Assembly: GCA_947503775.1 (NCBI GenBank)
Contig: CANNFE010000002.1
Location: 1 to 64,000 of the forward strand
Direction: 5' to 3'
Source of the DNA: an uncultured Paracoccaceae bacterium
GTDB taxonomy: Bacteria > Pseudomonadota > Alphaproteobacteria > Rhodobacterales > Rhodobacteraceae
DNA: 64,000 nucleotides
The position numbers and the translations under genes were made by a program. A model generated the notes under the pieces. That model ran no database searches. It worked only from the letters and a program-made list of their open reading frames with translations, and was not told where the DNA came from. Shown piece by piece: positions 10,114-17,794 of the stretch. Every line of letters starts with the position of its first letter. Positions within the stretch are counted from its first letter, which is position 1.

Positions 10114-11145
10114 ATGACCGAGCCAAAGATCAGGAACATGGAGGATTTTGCTGCGGTCAGCGGGCTATCGCGCCCCACGGTCTCGAAATATTTTCATGAC
10201 CCCGCAAGCGTCAGGGCTAGCACGCGTGCGCGGATCGAGGCGGCGCTCGAGCAGTATGATTACCGTCCCAACATCTTTGCGATGAACCAGAACCGAAAGC
10301 TGACGAAGAATGTCGGCATCGTCGTTCCCTACCTTGCCGACCCCTTCTTTGCGGAGATCGTTCGGGTGATCGAGCGTCGATGCGTGGAGGCGGGGCTGTC
10401 CCCCTTTCTTTTCAACTCGCATGGAGAGCGCGACTACGAGATCGACATCCTCAACACCCTGCGCTCCATGAAGCCCGCTGGCGTTCTTCTGGCTCCTCTG
10501 GGGCGTCAGTCGGACAAATCGGCGATCGAAGCTTTCTGCAAGGACGTGCGAACAGTTCTTTTCGACAGCAACCTCGATGATTTCGGGCAGGCCTTCGTCG
10601 GGTCGGACAATCGCAGCTTTGTCTCGCAAACGGTCGAATATCTGACCCGCACCGGGGAGGCTCCGTGTTTTTTTGAAATGGAGACACCGGCCAATCCGAA
10701 CGCCAACAAGAGGCGGCTGGCTTATATCGAGATGATGGAACGTCTGAACGTCGAGCCTAAGTTTGTCCGGATCAAAGGCAGCGGCTGGGCATTCGAGGAA
10801 ATCGGGCGGCAGGGCGCGCTCAAGGCGCTTGATGAGACGGCATTCGGCGCAGGTACGGTCCTCTGCAGCAATGACCGCCTTGCCATCGGTCTTTTGTCGG
10901 CCTGCTTTGAGCGCGGGGTCAGGGTCGGACGTGGGACGGATTGCGATCTGCGCGTGGCGTCCCACGATGATCATCCGTTCTCTCGATTTACATGTCCTGC
11001 TCTGACGACTTCGGCACATGACTACAGCGCCGTATCGGACGAGGTCGTGGCCACGCTTTTCAAGCTGATCGATGGTGGAGGCGGCCTGGAGCGGCGGACC
11101 GAAAAGCTGTTCCCGGCCAGACTGATCATGAGGGATTCGGCTTAA
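10114..11145 (+). CDS. LacI family transcriptional regulator of the polyol operon
   Basis: The 343-aa length is normal for LacI/GalR. The N-terminal HTH and hinge (about residues 8-55: FAAVSGLSRPTVSKYFHD, then IEAALEQYDYRPN) are followed by a periplasmic-binding-protein-like sensor (IVVPYLADPFFAEIVRVIE). It stands directly upstream, in the same direction, of a sorbitol/mannitol ABC operon. A perfect palindrome of the LacI operator kind sits between them, so it most likely represses that operon and is released by a polyol or a phosphorylated product. Confidence 0.88.
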   Translation: MTEPKIRNMEDFAAVSGLSRPTVSKYFHDPASVRASTRARIEAALEQYDYRPNIFAMNQNRKLTKNVGIVVPYLADPFFAEIVRVIERRCVEAGLSPFLFNSHGERDYEIDILNTLRSMKPAGVLLAPLGRQSDKSAIEAFCKDVRTVLFDSNLDDFGQAFVGSDNRSFVSQTVEYLTRTGEAPCFFEMETPANPNANKRRLAYIEMMERLNVEPKFVRIKGSGWAFEEIGRQGALKALDETAFGAGTVLCSNDRLAIGLLSACFERGVRVGRGTDCDLRVASHDDHPFSRFTCPALTTSAHDYSAVSDEVVATLFKLIDGGGGLERRTEKLFPARLIMRDSA

Positions 11146-11163
11146 CCTGCTGAACTGGCCTTT

Positions 11164-11183
11164 AATTTTACGCGCGTAAAATT
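11164..11183. promoter_or_regulatory. 20-bp perfect palindrome, predicted LacI-family operator
   Basis: AATTTTACGCGCGTAAAATT is its own reverse complement, with the central CG typical of LacI/GalR operators. It lies 18 bases after the lacI-type gene and about 70 bases before the solute-binding gene, just upstream of a promoter-like TTGACG. Repressor bound here would block the operon promoter. Confidence 0.75.
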
Positions 11184-11188
11184 TTTAT

Positions 11189-11218
11189 TTGACGCGGTCA
11201 CAAATCACGTCTTACGCT
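11189..11218 (+). promoter_or_regulatory. Candidate sigma-70 promoter of the polyol ABC operon
   Basis: TTGACG (11189-11194) is followed after 18 bases by TACGCT (11213-11218). The -10 is weak. It begins six bases after the operator palindrome, an arrangement consistent with repression by steric block. Confidence 0.35.
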
Positions 11219-11254
11219 CATCTGACATAGCATCGAATGTCAGGGAGGATTCGG

Positions 11255-12556
11255 ATGTCTTTGAGGAACGCACTTCGTGCGGCCACTGCGGTTGTCACAT
11301 TGACTGCGACAGGCGCAATCGCCGAAACGATTACTATCGCAACTGTAAACAACGGCGACATGATCCGCATGCAGGGTCTGACCGACGACTTCACGGCCAA
11401 GACCGGCCACGAAGTCGAGTGGGTCACGCTTGAGGAAAATGTCCTGCGCCAGCGGGTCACGACGGATATCACGACCAATGGCGGTCAGTTCGATATCATG
11501 ACCATCGGCATGTACGAGACCCCGATCTGGGGCGCAAACGGCTGGCTCGTGCCGCTTGACGATCTGTCGGACAACTACGATGTCGATGACATTCTGCCCG
11601 CCATGGCAGGGGGTCTGAGCTATGATGGCACGCTCTATGCCGCGCCGTTTTACGGCGAAAGCTCGATGATCATGTACCGCACCGATCTGATGGAGCAGGC
11701 CGGTATGGAAATGCCCGAAGCGCCCACTTGGGAGTTTATCGGCGAAGCCGCCCGCGCCATGACGGATCGCGACAACGAGATCTATGGCATCTGCTTGCGC
11801 GGCAAGGCTGGCTGGGGCGAAAACATGGCCTTCCTGACCGCGATGTCGAACGCCTTCGGTGCCCGCTTCGTGGATGAAAACTGGGTGCCCCAGTATGACA
11901 GCCCCGAATGGAACGAAACGCTCACCTTCTATCTCGACCTGATGAACGATGCAGGCCCTCCGGGCGCGTCCAACAACGGCTTCAACGAGAACCTGTCGCT
12001 GTTCCAGCAGGGCAAATGCGGGATGTGGATCGACGCCACGGTCGCCGCGTCCTTTGTGACGAACCCCGACGACTCGACCGTTGCCGATAGCGTGGGCTTT
12101 GCTCTGGCGCCGAATACCGGGCTGGGCAAGAACTCCAACTGGCTCTGGGCCTGGGCCTTGGCGATCCCAGCCGGGACCGAGAAACAGGATGCCGCCAAGG
12201 CGTTCATCGAATGGGCGACCTCGAAAGACTATATCGAGCTTGTGGCAGAGAACGAGGGCTGGGCCAACGTGCCCCCGGGTGCCCGCCAGTCGCTCTATGA
12301 GAACGACAACTACAAGGATGTTCCGTTCGCGCAGATGACGCTGGAATCGATCCTTTCGGCCGATCCGAACAACCCGACCGTGGAGCCTGTGCCGTATATC
12401 GGCGTGCAGTTTGCCGCGATCCCCGAATGGGCAGGCCTGGCCGGTCAGGTCGGTCAGGAGATGTCGGCAGCGCTTGCCGGTCAGCAGACCGCGGAAGAGG
12501 CTCTTGAAAAGGCTCAGGCCATCGCGACCGAAGAGCTGGAAGCCGCAGGCTACTAA
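11255..12556 (+). CDS. smoE: Polyol (sorbitol/mannitol) ABC transporter, solute-binding protein
   Basis: The 433-aa protein starts after AGGGAGGA; the longer track start at 11237 would place that ribosome site inside the gene. A Sec signal peptide (LRAATAVVTLTATGAIAE) precedes a family 1 binding-protein fold (FDIMTIGMYETPIWGANGWL; APFYGESSMIMYRTDLM). Gene order with two permeases, an ATPase, a sorbitol dehydrogenase and a mannitol dehydrogenase matches the Rhodobacter smo/mtlK operon. It acts in the periplasm, capturing polyols for the membrane complex. The ligand is inferred from context. Confidence 0.85.
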   Translation: MSLRNALRAATAVVTLTATGAIAETITIATVNNGDMIRMQGLTDDFTAKTGHEVEWVTLEENVLRQRVTTDITTNGGQFDIMTIGMYETPIWGANGWLVPLDDLSDNYDVDDILPAMAGGLSYDGTLYAAPFYGESSMIMYRTDLMEQAGMEMPEAPTWEFIGEAARAMTDRDNEIYGICLRGKAGWGENMAFLTAMSNAFGARFVDENWVPQYDSPEWNETLTFYLDLMNDAGPPGASNNGFNENLSLFQQGKCGMWIDATVAASFVTNPDDSTVADSVGFALAPNTGLGKNSNWLWAWALAIPAGTEKQDAAKAFIEWATSKDYIELVAENEGWANVPPGARQSLYENDNYKDVPFAQMTLESILSADPNNPTVEPVPYIGVQFAAIPEWAGLAGQVGQEMSAALAGQQTAEEALEKAQAIATEELEAAGY

Positions 12557-12570
12557 GCCGCGCGACCAGC

Positions 12571-12598
12571 GAGGGCGGCAGCTTGCGCTGCCGCCCTC
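12571..12598 (+). terminator. Strong intercistronic hairpin after smoE
   Basis: GAGGGCGGCAGC and GCTGCCGCCCTC form a perfect 12-bp stem with a four-base loop (TTGC), 14 bases after the binding-protein stop. No T-run follows, so it is more likely to stabilise the upstream message or attenuate partly than to end transcription. That would fit the usual excess of binding protein over permease. Confidence 0.7.
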
Positions 12599-12671
12599 AC
12601 CCAGACCGAAGTTTTGCACGATTGCTCAACCACAGAACGCGAGAATGCGTTCATAGGAGAGGTGCACTTCC

Positions 12672-13538
12672 ATGGCGACCAAAGCCTCACGCTCCGCTGC
12701 TCGATTGATGATGGCCCCTGCCGTGATCCTGCTTTTGGGCTGGATGCTGGTGCCGCTGACGATGACCTTGTGGTTCTCCTTCCGGCGGTATTTGCCGCTG
12801 CGCGGCGGAGATCAGGGCTGGACCGGGTTCGACAACTACGTTCGCTTCGTCACCTCATCGGCCTTCTGGCCCGCTGTTCAGGCCACGCTTGTCATCGTCG
12901 GCGGCGTTCTAATCATCACTGTTTGCCTGGGCGTGCTTCTCGCCATTCTTCTTGATCAGCCGATGTGGGGTCAGGGGATCGTCCGTGTCCTCGTGATCGC
13001 CCCCTTCTTCGTGATGCCGACAGTCTCGGCGCTGGTCTGGAAGAACATGTTCATGGATCCCGTGAACGGTCTGTTCGCCCATGTCTGGAGGTTTTTCGGA
13101 GCCGAGCCGTTATCCTGGCTCAGCGAAGCCTCGATGCCGTCGATCATCCTCATCGTCTCGTGGCAGTGGCTTCCCTTCGCGACATTGATCCTGCTGACAG
13201 CAATCCAATCGCTCGATAGCGAACAGCTGGAGGCCGCCGAAATGGATGGCGCGCCGAAGCTCAAGCAGTTTTGGTTTATCATCCTGCCCCATCTGAGCCG
13301 GGCGATCACCATCGTGATCCTGATCCAGACGATCTTTCTGCTGTCGATCTTCGCCGAGATCTTCGTGACCACCGGCGGCGCCTTCGGGACCCGAACCCTC
13401 ACCTATCTGATTTTTCAGCGCGTGCTGGAAAGCCAGAATGTCGGGCTTGGCTCTGCAGGTGGGGTCTACGCCATCATCCTTGCCAATATCGTCGCGCTCT
13501 TCCTGATGCGCATCGTCGGCAAGAACCTGGACAACTGA
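12672..13538 (+). CDS. smoF: Polyol ABC transporter permease 1
   Basis: The 288-aa inner-membrane protein has six predicted spans (first: APAVILLLGWMLVPLTMTLWF) and the EAA-type loop QLEAAEMDGAPKLKQFW that docks on the ATPase. It belongs to the MalF/UgpA-type sugar permeases. It is the second gene of the transporter operon, 115 bases after the binding-protein gene across a strong hairpin. Its frame is intact. Confidence 0.88.
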   Translation: MATKASRSAARLMMAPAVILLLGWMLVPLTMTLWFSFRRYLPLRGGDQGWTGFDNYVRFVTSSAFWPAVQATLVIVGGVLIITVCLGVLLAILLDQPMWGQGIVRVLVIAPFFVMPTVSALVWKNMFMDPVNGLFAHVWRFFGAEPLSWLSEASMPSIILIVSWQWLPFATLILLTAIQSLDSEQLEAAEMDGAPKLKQFWFIILPHLSRAITIVILIQTIFLLSIFAEIFVTTGGAFGTRTLTYLIFQRVLESQNVGLGSAGGVYAIILANIVALFLMRIVGKNLDN

Positions 13539-13551
13539 AGGGGGATCGCAG

Positions 13552-14382
13552 ATGGCACGCACAGTCACAGCCCGGCGGAAAGCGATCAATACCGCCATTG
13601 CCTGGACGATCGGGCTCCTGATCTTCTTTCCGATCCTCTGGACGATCCTGACAAGCTTCAAGACCGAAGCCGAAGCGATCGCGAGCCCGCCGTCATTCCT
13701 TTTCTTCGACTGGACACTCGAAAACTACGCGGTGGTTCAGGAGCGGTCGAACTATATGCGGTTTCTCTGGAATTCGGTGATCATCGCGGTCGGCTCCACG
13801 ATCCTGGGCATCATCATCGCAGTGCCCGCCGCATGGTCCATGGCCTTCGTTCCGTCCAAGCGCACCAAGGATATCCTTCTTTGGATGCTCTCGACCAAGA
13901 TGCTGCCCGCTGTCGGGGTTCTCTATCCGATCTACCTGATCTTCATTCGGATGGGGATCCTGGACAGCCGAGCCGGTCTGGTGGTCGTGCTGATGCTGAT
14001 CAACCTGCCGATCATCGTCTGGATGCTTTACACCTACTTCAAGGAAATTCCCGGCGAGATCCTCGAGGCGGCCCGCATGGACGGCGCCACGCTCAAATCC
14101 GAGATCCTTTACGTGCTGACGCCCATGGCGATCCCGGGCATCGCCTCCACGGTGCTTCTCAACATCATCCTGGCCTGGAACGAGGCCTTCTGGACGCTCA
14201 ACCTGACGGCAGCCAACGCAGCCCCGCTCACAGCCTTTATCGCCAGCTATTCAAGCCCCGAAGGCCTTTTTTACGCCAAGCTCAGCGCCGCCTCGACCAT
14301 GGCGATTGCGCCGATCCTCATCCTTGGCTGGTTCAGCCAAAAGCAACTTGTCCGGGGTCTGACCTTCGGCGCCGTAAAATAG
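13552..14382 (+). CDS. smoG: Polyol ABC transporter permease 2
   Basis: The 276-aa MalG/UgpE-type permease has six predicted spans and the EAA loop EILEAARMDGATLKSEI. It starts 13 bases after the first permease, behind GGGGGA, and ends 9 bases before the ATPase, so the genes are co-transcribed. It forms the membrane channel with the first permease. Confidence 0.88.
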   Translation: MARTVTARRKAINTAIAWTIGLLIFFPILWTILTSFKTEAEAIASPPSFLFFDWTLENYAVVQERSNYMRFLWNSVIIAVGSTILGIIIAVPAAWSMAFVPSKRTKDILLWMLSTKMLPAVGVLYPIYLIFIRMGILDSRAGLVVVLMLINLPIIVWMLYTYFKEIPGEILEAARMDGATLKSEILYVLTPMAIPGIASTVLLNIILAWNEAFWTLNLTAANAAPLTAFIASYSSPEGLFYAKLSAASTMAIAPILILGWFSQKQLVRGLTFGAVK

Positions 14383-14391
14383 GACGCAGAC

Positions 14392-15396
14392 ATGGGACGT
14401 ATCACGCTTGATAAAGTGACCAAGAGCTTCGGCGACGTGGAGGTGATCCCCCCGCTGGACCTGACCATCGAGGATGGCGAGTTCACCGTTTTCGTCGGGC
14501 CATCCGGCTGCGGCAAGTCGACCTTGCTGCGCCTGATCGCGGGACTTGAGGACATCACCAGCGGCCAGATCCGCATCGACGGTAACGACGCGACGAGTGT
14601 GCCGCCCGCCAGACGGGGGCTGGCGATGGTGTTCCAGTCCTATGCGCTTTACCCGCATATGTCGGTCCGCAAGAACATCGCCTTTCCTCTTCGTATGGCC
14701 AAGCTGGATCAAGCCGAGATCGACCGCCGGGTCGAGGGCGCGGCGAGCGTTCTGAACCTCGCAGATTACATCGACCGCAAACCCGGGCAGCTTTCGGGTG
14801 GTCAGCGCCAGCGCGTCGCCATCGGACGCGCGATCGTAAGAGAGCCGGCCGCTTTCCTCTTTGACGAGCCGCTTTCGAACCTCGACGCGGCCCTCAGGGT
14901 GGGGATGCGGCTCGAGATTTCAGAGCTGCACAAGCGGCTCGAGACGACCATGATCTACGTGACCCACGATCAGGTCGAAGCCATGACGATGGCCGACAAG
15001 ATCGTGGTCCTGCGAGCCGGCCATATCGAGCAGGTGGGCTCTCCGCTCGAGCTTTATAGAACGCCGCGCAACCTTTTCGTTGCCGGGTTTATCGGCTCTC
15101 CGCGCATGAATCTGATCTCGGGTCCCGAGGCCGAGAAACATGGCTGTCATACGCTGGGCATTCGCCCCGAACATATCGAGGTGTCGGCGGAGGGCGGCCC
15201 CTGGAGCGGCGTGGTCGGCGTTTCGGAACATCTGGGATCGGATACCTTTTTCCATATCCATGACACCGGCCTTGATGAGACGATTACCGTCCGAGCCGAT
15301 GGCGAGGTCGGCTTTAGCCATGGCGACCGGGTGTCCCTGACGCCGCGCGAGGACGTGATGCACCGCTTCGGTGCAGACGGGCTACGCATGGCATGA
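14392..15396 (+). CDS. smoK: Polyol ABC transporter ATP-binding protein
   Basis: The 334-aa MalK/UgpC-type ATPase has Walker [10 protein letters not shown], signature [14 protein letters not shown], Walker [13 protein letters not shown] and switch [14 protein letters not shown]-terminal TOBE-like regulatory domain (about residues 235-334: [10 protein letters not shown]) is present. It energises uptake through the two permeases. Its stop overlaps the start of the dehydrogenase gene (ATGA). Confidence 0.9.
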   Translation: MGRITLDKVTKSFGDVEVIPPLDLTIEDGEFTVFVGPSGCGKSTLLRLIAGLEDITSGQIRIDGNDATSVPPARRGLAMVFQSYALYPHMSVRKNIAFPLRMAKLDQAEIDRRVEGAASVLNLADYIDRKPGQLSGGQRQRVAIGRAIVREPAAFLFDEPLSNLDAALRVGMRLEISELHKRLETTMIYVTHDQVEAMTMADKIVVLRAGHIEQVGSPLELYRTPRNLFVAGFIGSPRMNLISGPEAEKHGCHTLGIRPEHIEVSAEGGPWSGVVGVSEHLGSDTFFHIHDTGLDETITVRADGEVGFSHGDRVSLTPREDVMHRFGADGLRMA

Positions 15397-16166
15397 GGCG
15401 ACTGGACGGAAAAACCGCTCTGATCACCGGGGCCGCGCGCGGTATAGGTCTGGCTTTTGCAAAGGCCTACGTGGCCGAGGGCGCGCGCGTGGCTATCGCA
15501 GATATCGATATCGATCGCGCTCAAGCGGCCGCGTCCGAGACCGGAGAGGCCGCCATCGCTGTTCAGATGGACGTTACCGATCAGGCCAGCATAGACGCGG
15601 CTGTCGCCGCAACCGTCGACGCCTTCGGGCAGATCGACATCCTGATCAACAATGCAGCGGTTTTCTCTGCCGCGCCGATTGTCGAGATCGAGCGCGAGGA
15701 CTACCAAAACCTCTTTGATATCAATGTCGCAGGCACCCTCTTCACGCTGCAAGCGGTGGCCCGCCATATGATCGAGCGCGGCATCAAAGGCCGGATCATC
15801 AACATGGCCAGTCAGGCCGGACGTCGCGGAGAGCCGCTGGTCGCGGTCTATTGCGCAACCAAGGCCGCGGTGATCAGCCTGACGCAATCGGCGGGGCTGA
15901 ACCTGATCGAGCATGGCATCAATGTGAATGCCATCGCCCCCGGTGTGGTGGACGGAGAGCACTGGGACGGTGTCGACGCCTTCTTCGCCAAATACGAGAA
16001 CAAACCGCTTGGCCAGAAGAAAAAGGAGGTCTCCGCCGGAGTTCCATACGGCCGCATGGCGCGACCCGATGACCTGACCGGTATGGCCGTCTTCCTGGCC
16101 AGCGACGAGGCCGGGTACATCGTCGCCCAATGCTACAATGTGGATGGCGGGCAATGGATGAGCTGA
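15393..16166 (+). CDS. smoS: Sorbitol dehydrogenase, short-chain type (L-iditol 2-dehydrogenase)
   Basis: The 257-aa classical SDR has the NAD-binding [15 protein letters not shown], active Tyr/Lys in VYCATKAA, and an [19 protein letters not shown] segment characteristic of Rhodobacter-type sorbitol dehydrogenases. It would oxidise D-sorbitol to D-fructose (and possibly galactitol) with NAD in the cytoplasm. It is coupled to the ATPase gene by a four-base overlap and overlaps the mannitol dehydrogenase by 13 bases. Confidence 0.87.
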   Translation: MRRLDGKTALITGAARGIGLAFAKAYVAEGARVAIADIDIDRAQAAASETGEAAIAVQMDVTDQASIDAAVAATVDAFGQIDILINNAAVFSAAPIVEIEREDYQNLFDINVAGTLFTLQAVARHMIERGIKGRIINMASQAGRRGEPLVAVYCATKAAVISLTQSAGLNLIEHGINVNAIAPGVVDGEHWDGVDAFFAKYENKPLGQKKKEVSAGVPYGRMARPDDLTGMAVFLASDEAGYIVAQCYNVDGGQWMS

Positions 16167-17659
16167 CGACATCGGGGGGGAAACGCCCGAAACTCACGCC
16201 TTTGACGAACAAGGCGCTTCTGGACCTTCCCGAGGCGGTCAGTTACCCGAGCTATGACAGAGGGCGTCTCTCCCCCGGGATCGTTCATATCGGGGTCGGC
16301 AATTTCCACCGGGCCCATCAGGCGTGGTATCTGCATAGGCTGATGCAGGCCGGACAGGCGCATGACTGGGCAATCATCGGCGCAGGCGTGCGCCCTGCGG
16401 ATGCCGCCCAGCGCGACCGGCTTCTGGCGCAGGATTGTCTGACGACGCTGATCGAGCTGGACCCTTCAGGCAAATCGGCCGAGGTCACAGGCGCGATGAT
16501 CGATTTTCTGCCGGTCGAGGCGGACAATGCCGCGCTTATCCGGCAGATGGCCGATCCTGCAATCCGCATCGTCTCGCTGACCGTTACGGAAGGCGGATAT
16601 TACCTTGATCCAGCCTCTGGCGGTTTTGACGCGTCTCATGCCGACATGCAGCATGACGCGGCAAATCCGCGAAGGCCGCGAACGGCTTTCGGAGCAATGA
16701 TAGCCGCCCTTCGCCTGAGGCGGGATAGCGGCGACGGACCATTCACCGGTCTGAGCTGCGACAACCTGCAAGGCAATGGCGCAATCCTACGTCAGACGGT
16801 GGTCTCGCTTGCCCGACACTCTGACCCGGAGCTTGCGGATTGGATCGATGCCAATTGCAGCTTTCCGAACGGGATGGTCGACTGCATCGTTCCGGCGACG
16901 GGTCCGACCGAAATCGCGCTCGCCCACAGCTTCGGGATCAAGGATGCGGCGCCGGTGACGCACGAGAACTTTCGCCAATGGGTAATCGAAGACGCCTTTT
17001 GTGCAGGCCGCCCGCCCCTTGAAGGCGCCGGCGTCACGATAACCGACGAGGTGCATGTCTACGAGGCAATGAAGCTCAGGATCCTCAATGGCGGCCACCA
17101 GATCATCGCGGATCCCGCCGAGATCCTCGGCATCGCGACCATCGCCGCATCGATGGCCGATCCGCTGATCCGGGCCTTTTTGCACAAGGTCGTCACGGAA
17201 GAGATCGTACCACATGTGAAGCCCGTTCCGGGAATGACGCCGCAGAACTATCTGACCCTAATCGATCGCCGGTTCTCCAATCCGGACATCAAAGACACGA
17301 CCCGTCGCGTTGCGTTCGACGGATCAAGCCGGCATCCCGGCTTTCTCGTTCCGTCCATTCGCGACGGGCTTACGGCGGGCGCGCCCGTGACCGGCCTTGC
17401 GCTCGCCTCGGGGCTTTGGGCGCGGTACTGTCAAGGGGTTCGGGAAGATGGCACCATGATCGAGCCGAACGATCCCAACTGGGACGAGCTGAACAGGGTA
17501 GCGATGCAGGCCCGGGAGACGCCCGCGGTCTGGCTCGAGATGCAGAAGATCTATGGCGATCTTGCCGAGGCGAAGAGCTTTGCGGGGGCGTTCGCGAGGT
17601 GGCTGACCAAGATCAATACCGATGGTGTCGAAGAGGCTCTTCGGAGCTACCTCAGCTGA
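16154..17659 (+). CDS. mtlK: Mannitol 2-dehydrogenase (long-chain polyol dehydrogenase)
   Basis: The 501-aa enzyme starts at the ATG inside the end of smoS (MDELTTSGG); the track start 24 bases upstream adds nothing conserved. It has the family motif HIGVGNFHRAHQAWY, and MKLRILNGGHQ carries the catalytic Lys, Asn and His. It oxidises D-mannitol to D-fructose with NAD. A fructokinase (mtlZ), which follows in Rhodobacter, is not found here, so fructose must be phosphorylated by an enzyme encoded elsewhere. Confidence 0.9.
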   Translation: MDELTTSGGKRPKLTPLTNKALLDLPEAVSYPSYDRGRLSPGIVHIGVGNFHRAHQAWYLHRLMQAGQAHDWAIIGAGVRPADAAQRDRLLAQDCLTTLIELDPSGKSAEVTGAMIDFLPVEADNAALIRQMADPAIRIVSLTVTEGGYYLDPASGGFDASHADMQHDAANPRRPRTAFGAMIAALRLRRDSGDGPFTGLSCDNLQGNGAILRQTVVSLARHSDPELADWIDANCSFPNGMVDCIVPATGPTEIALAHSFGIKDAAPVTHENFRQWVIEDAFCAGRPPLEGAGVTITDEVHVYEAMKLRILNGGHQIIADPAEILGIATIAASMADPLIRAFLHKVVTEEIVPHVKPVPGMTPQNYLTLIDRRFSNPDIKDTTRRVAFDGSSRHPGFLVPSIRDGLTAGAPVTGLALASGLWARYCQGVREDGTMIEPNDPNWDELNRVAMQARETPAVWLEMQKIYGDLAEAKSFAGAFARWLTKINTDGVEEALRSYLS

Positions 17660-17715
17660 TAGGCGTTGTGTCTCGATCGAGGACCGGATCCGGCAAGATC
17701 CTTGTGTTGACTGTC

Positions 17716-17735
17716 CGCCCGGCCGGTGCCGGGCG
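17716..17735. repeat. Palindromic intergenic hairpin, repeated at 38.9 kb
   Basis: GCCCGGC-CGGT-GCCGGGC, extended by one C-G pair, lies between the convergent mtlK and gcvP genes. A 16-base stretch, GGTGCCGGGCGAGACA, is shared exactly with the intergenic region at 38903-38918. It may act as a bidirectional terminator or as a copy of a dispersed palindromic element. No T-run is present. Confidence 0.55.
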
Positions 17736-17794
17736 AGACAGCAGTCATAGTTAGGCACCGCGTCTCATCGAGTAAGCGGTTGAGCCGGTTCTGG

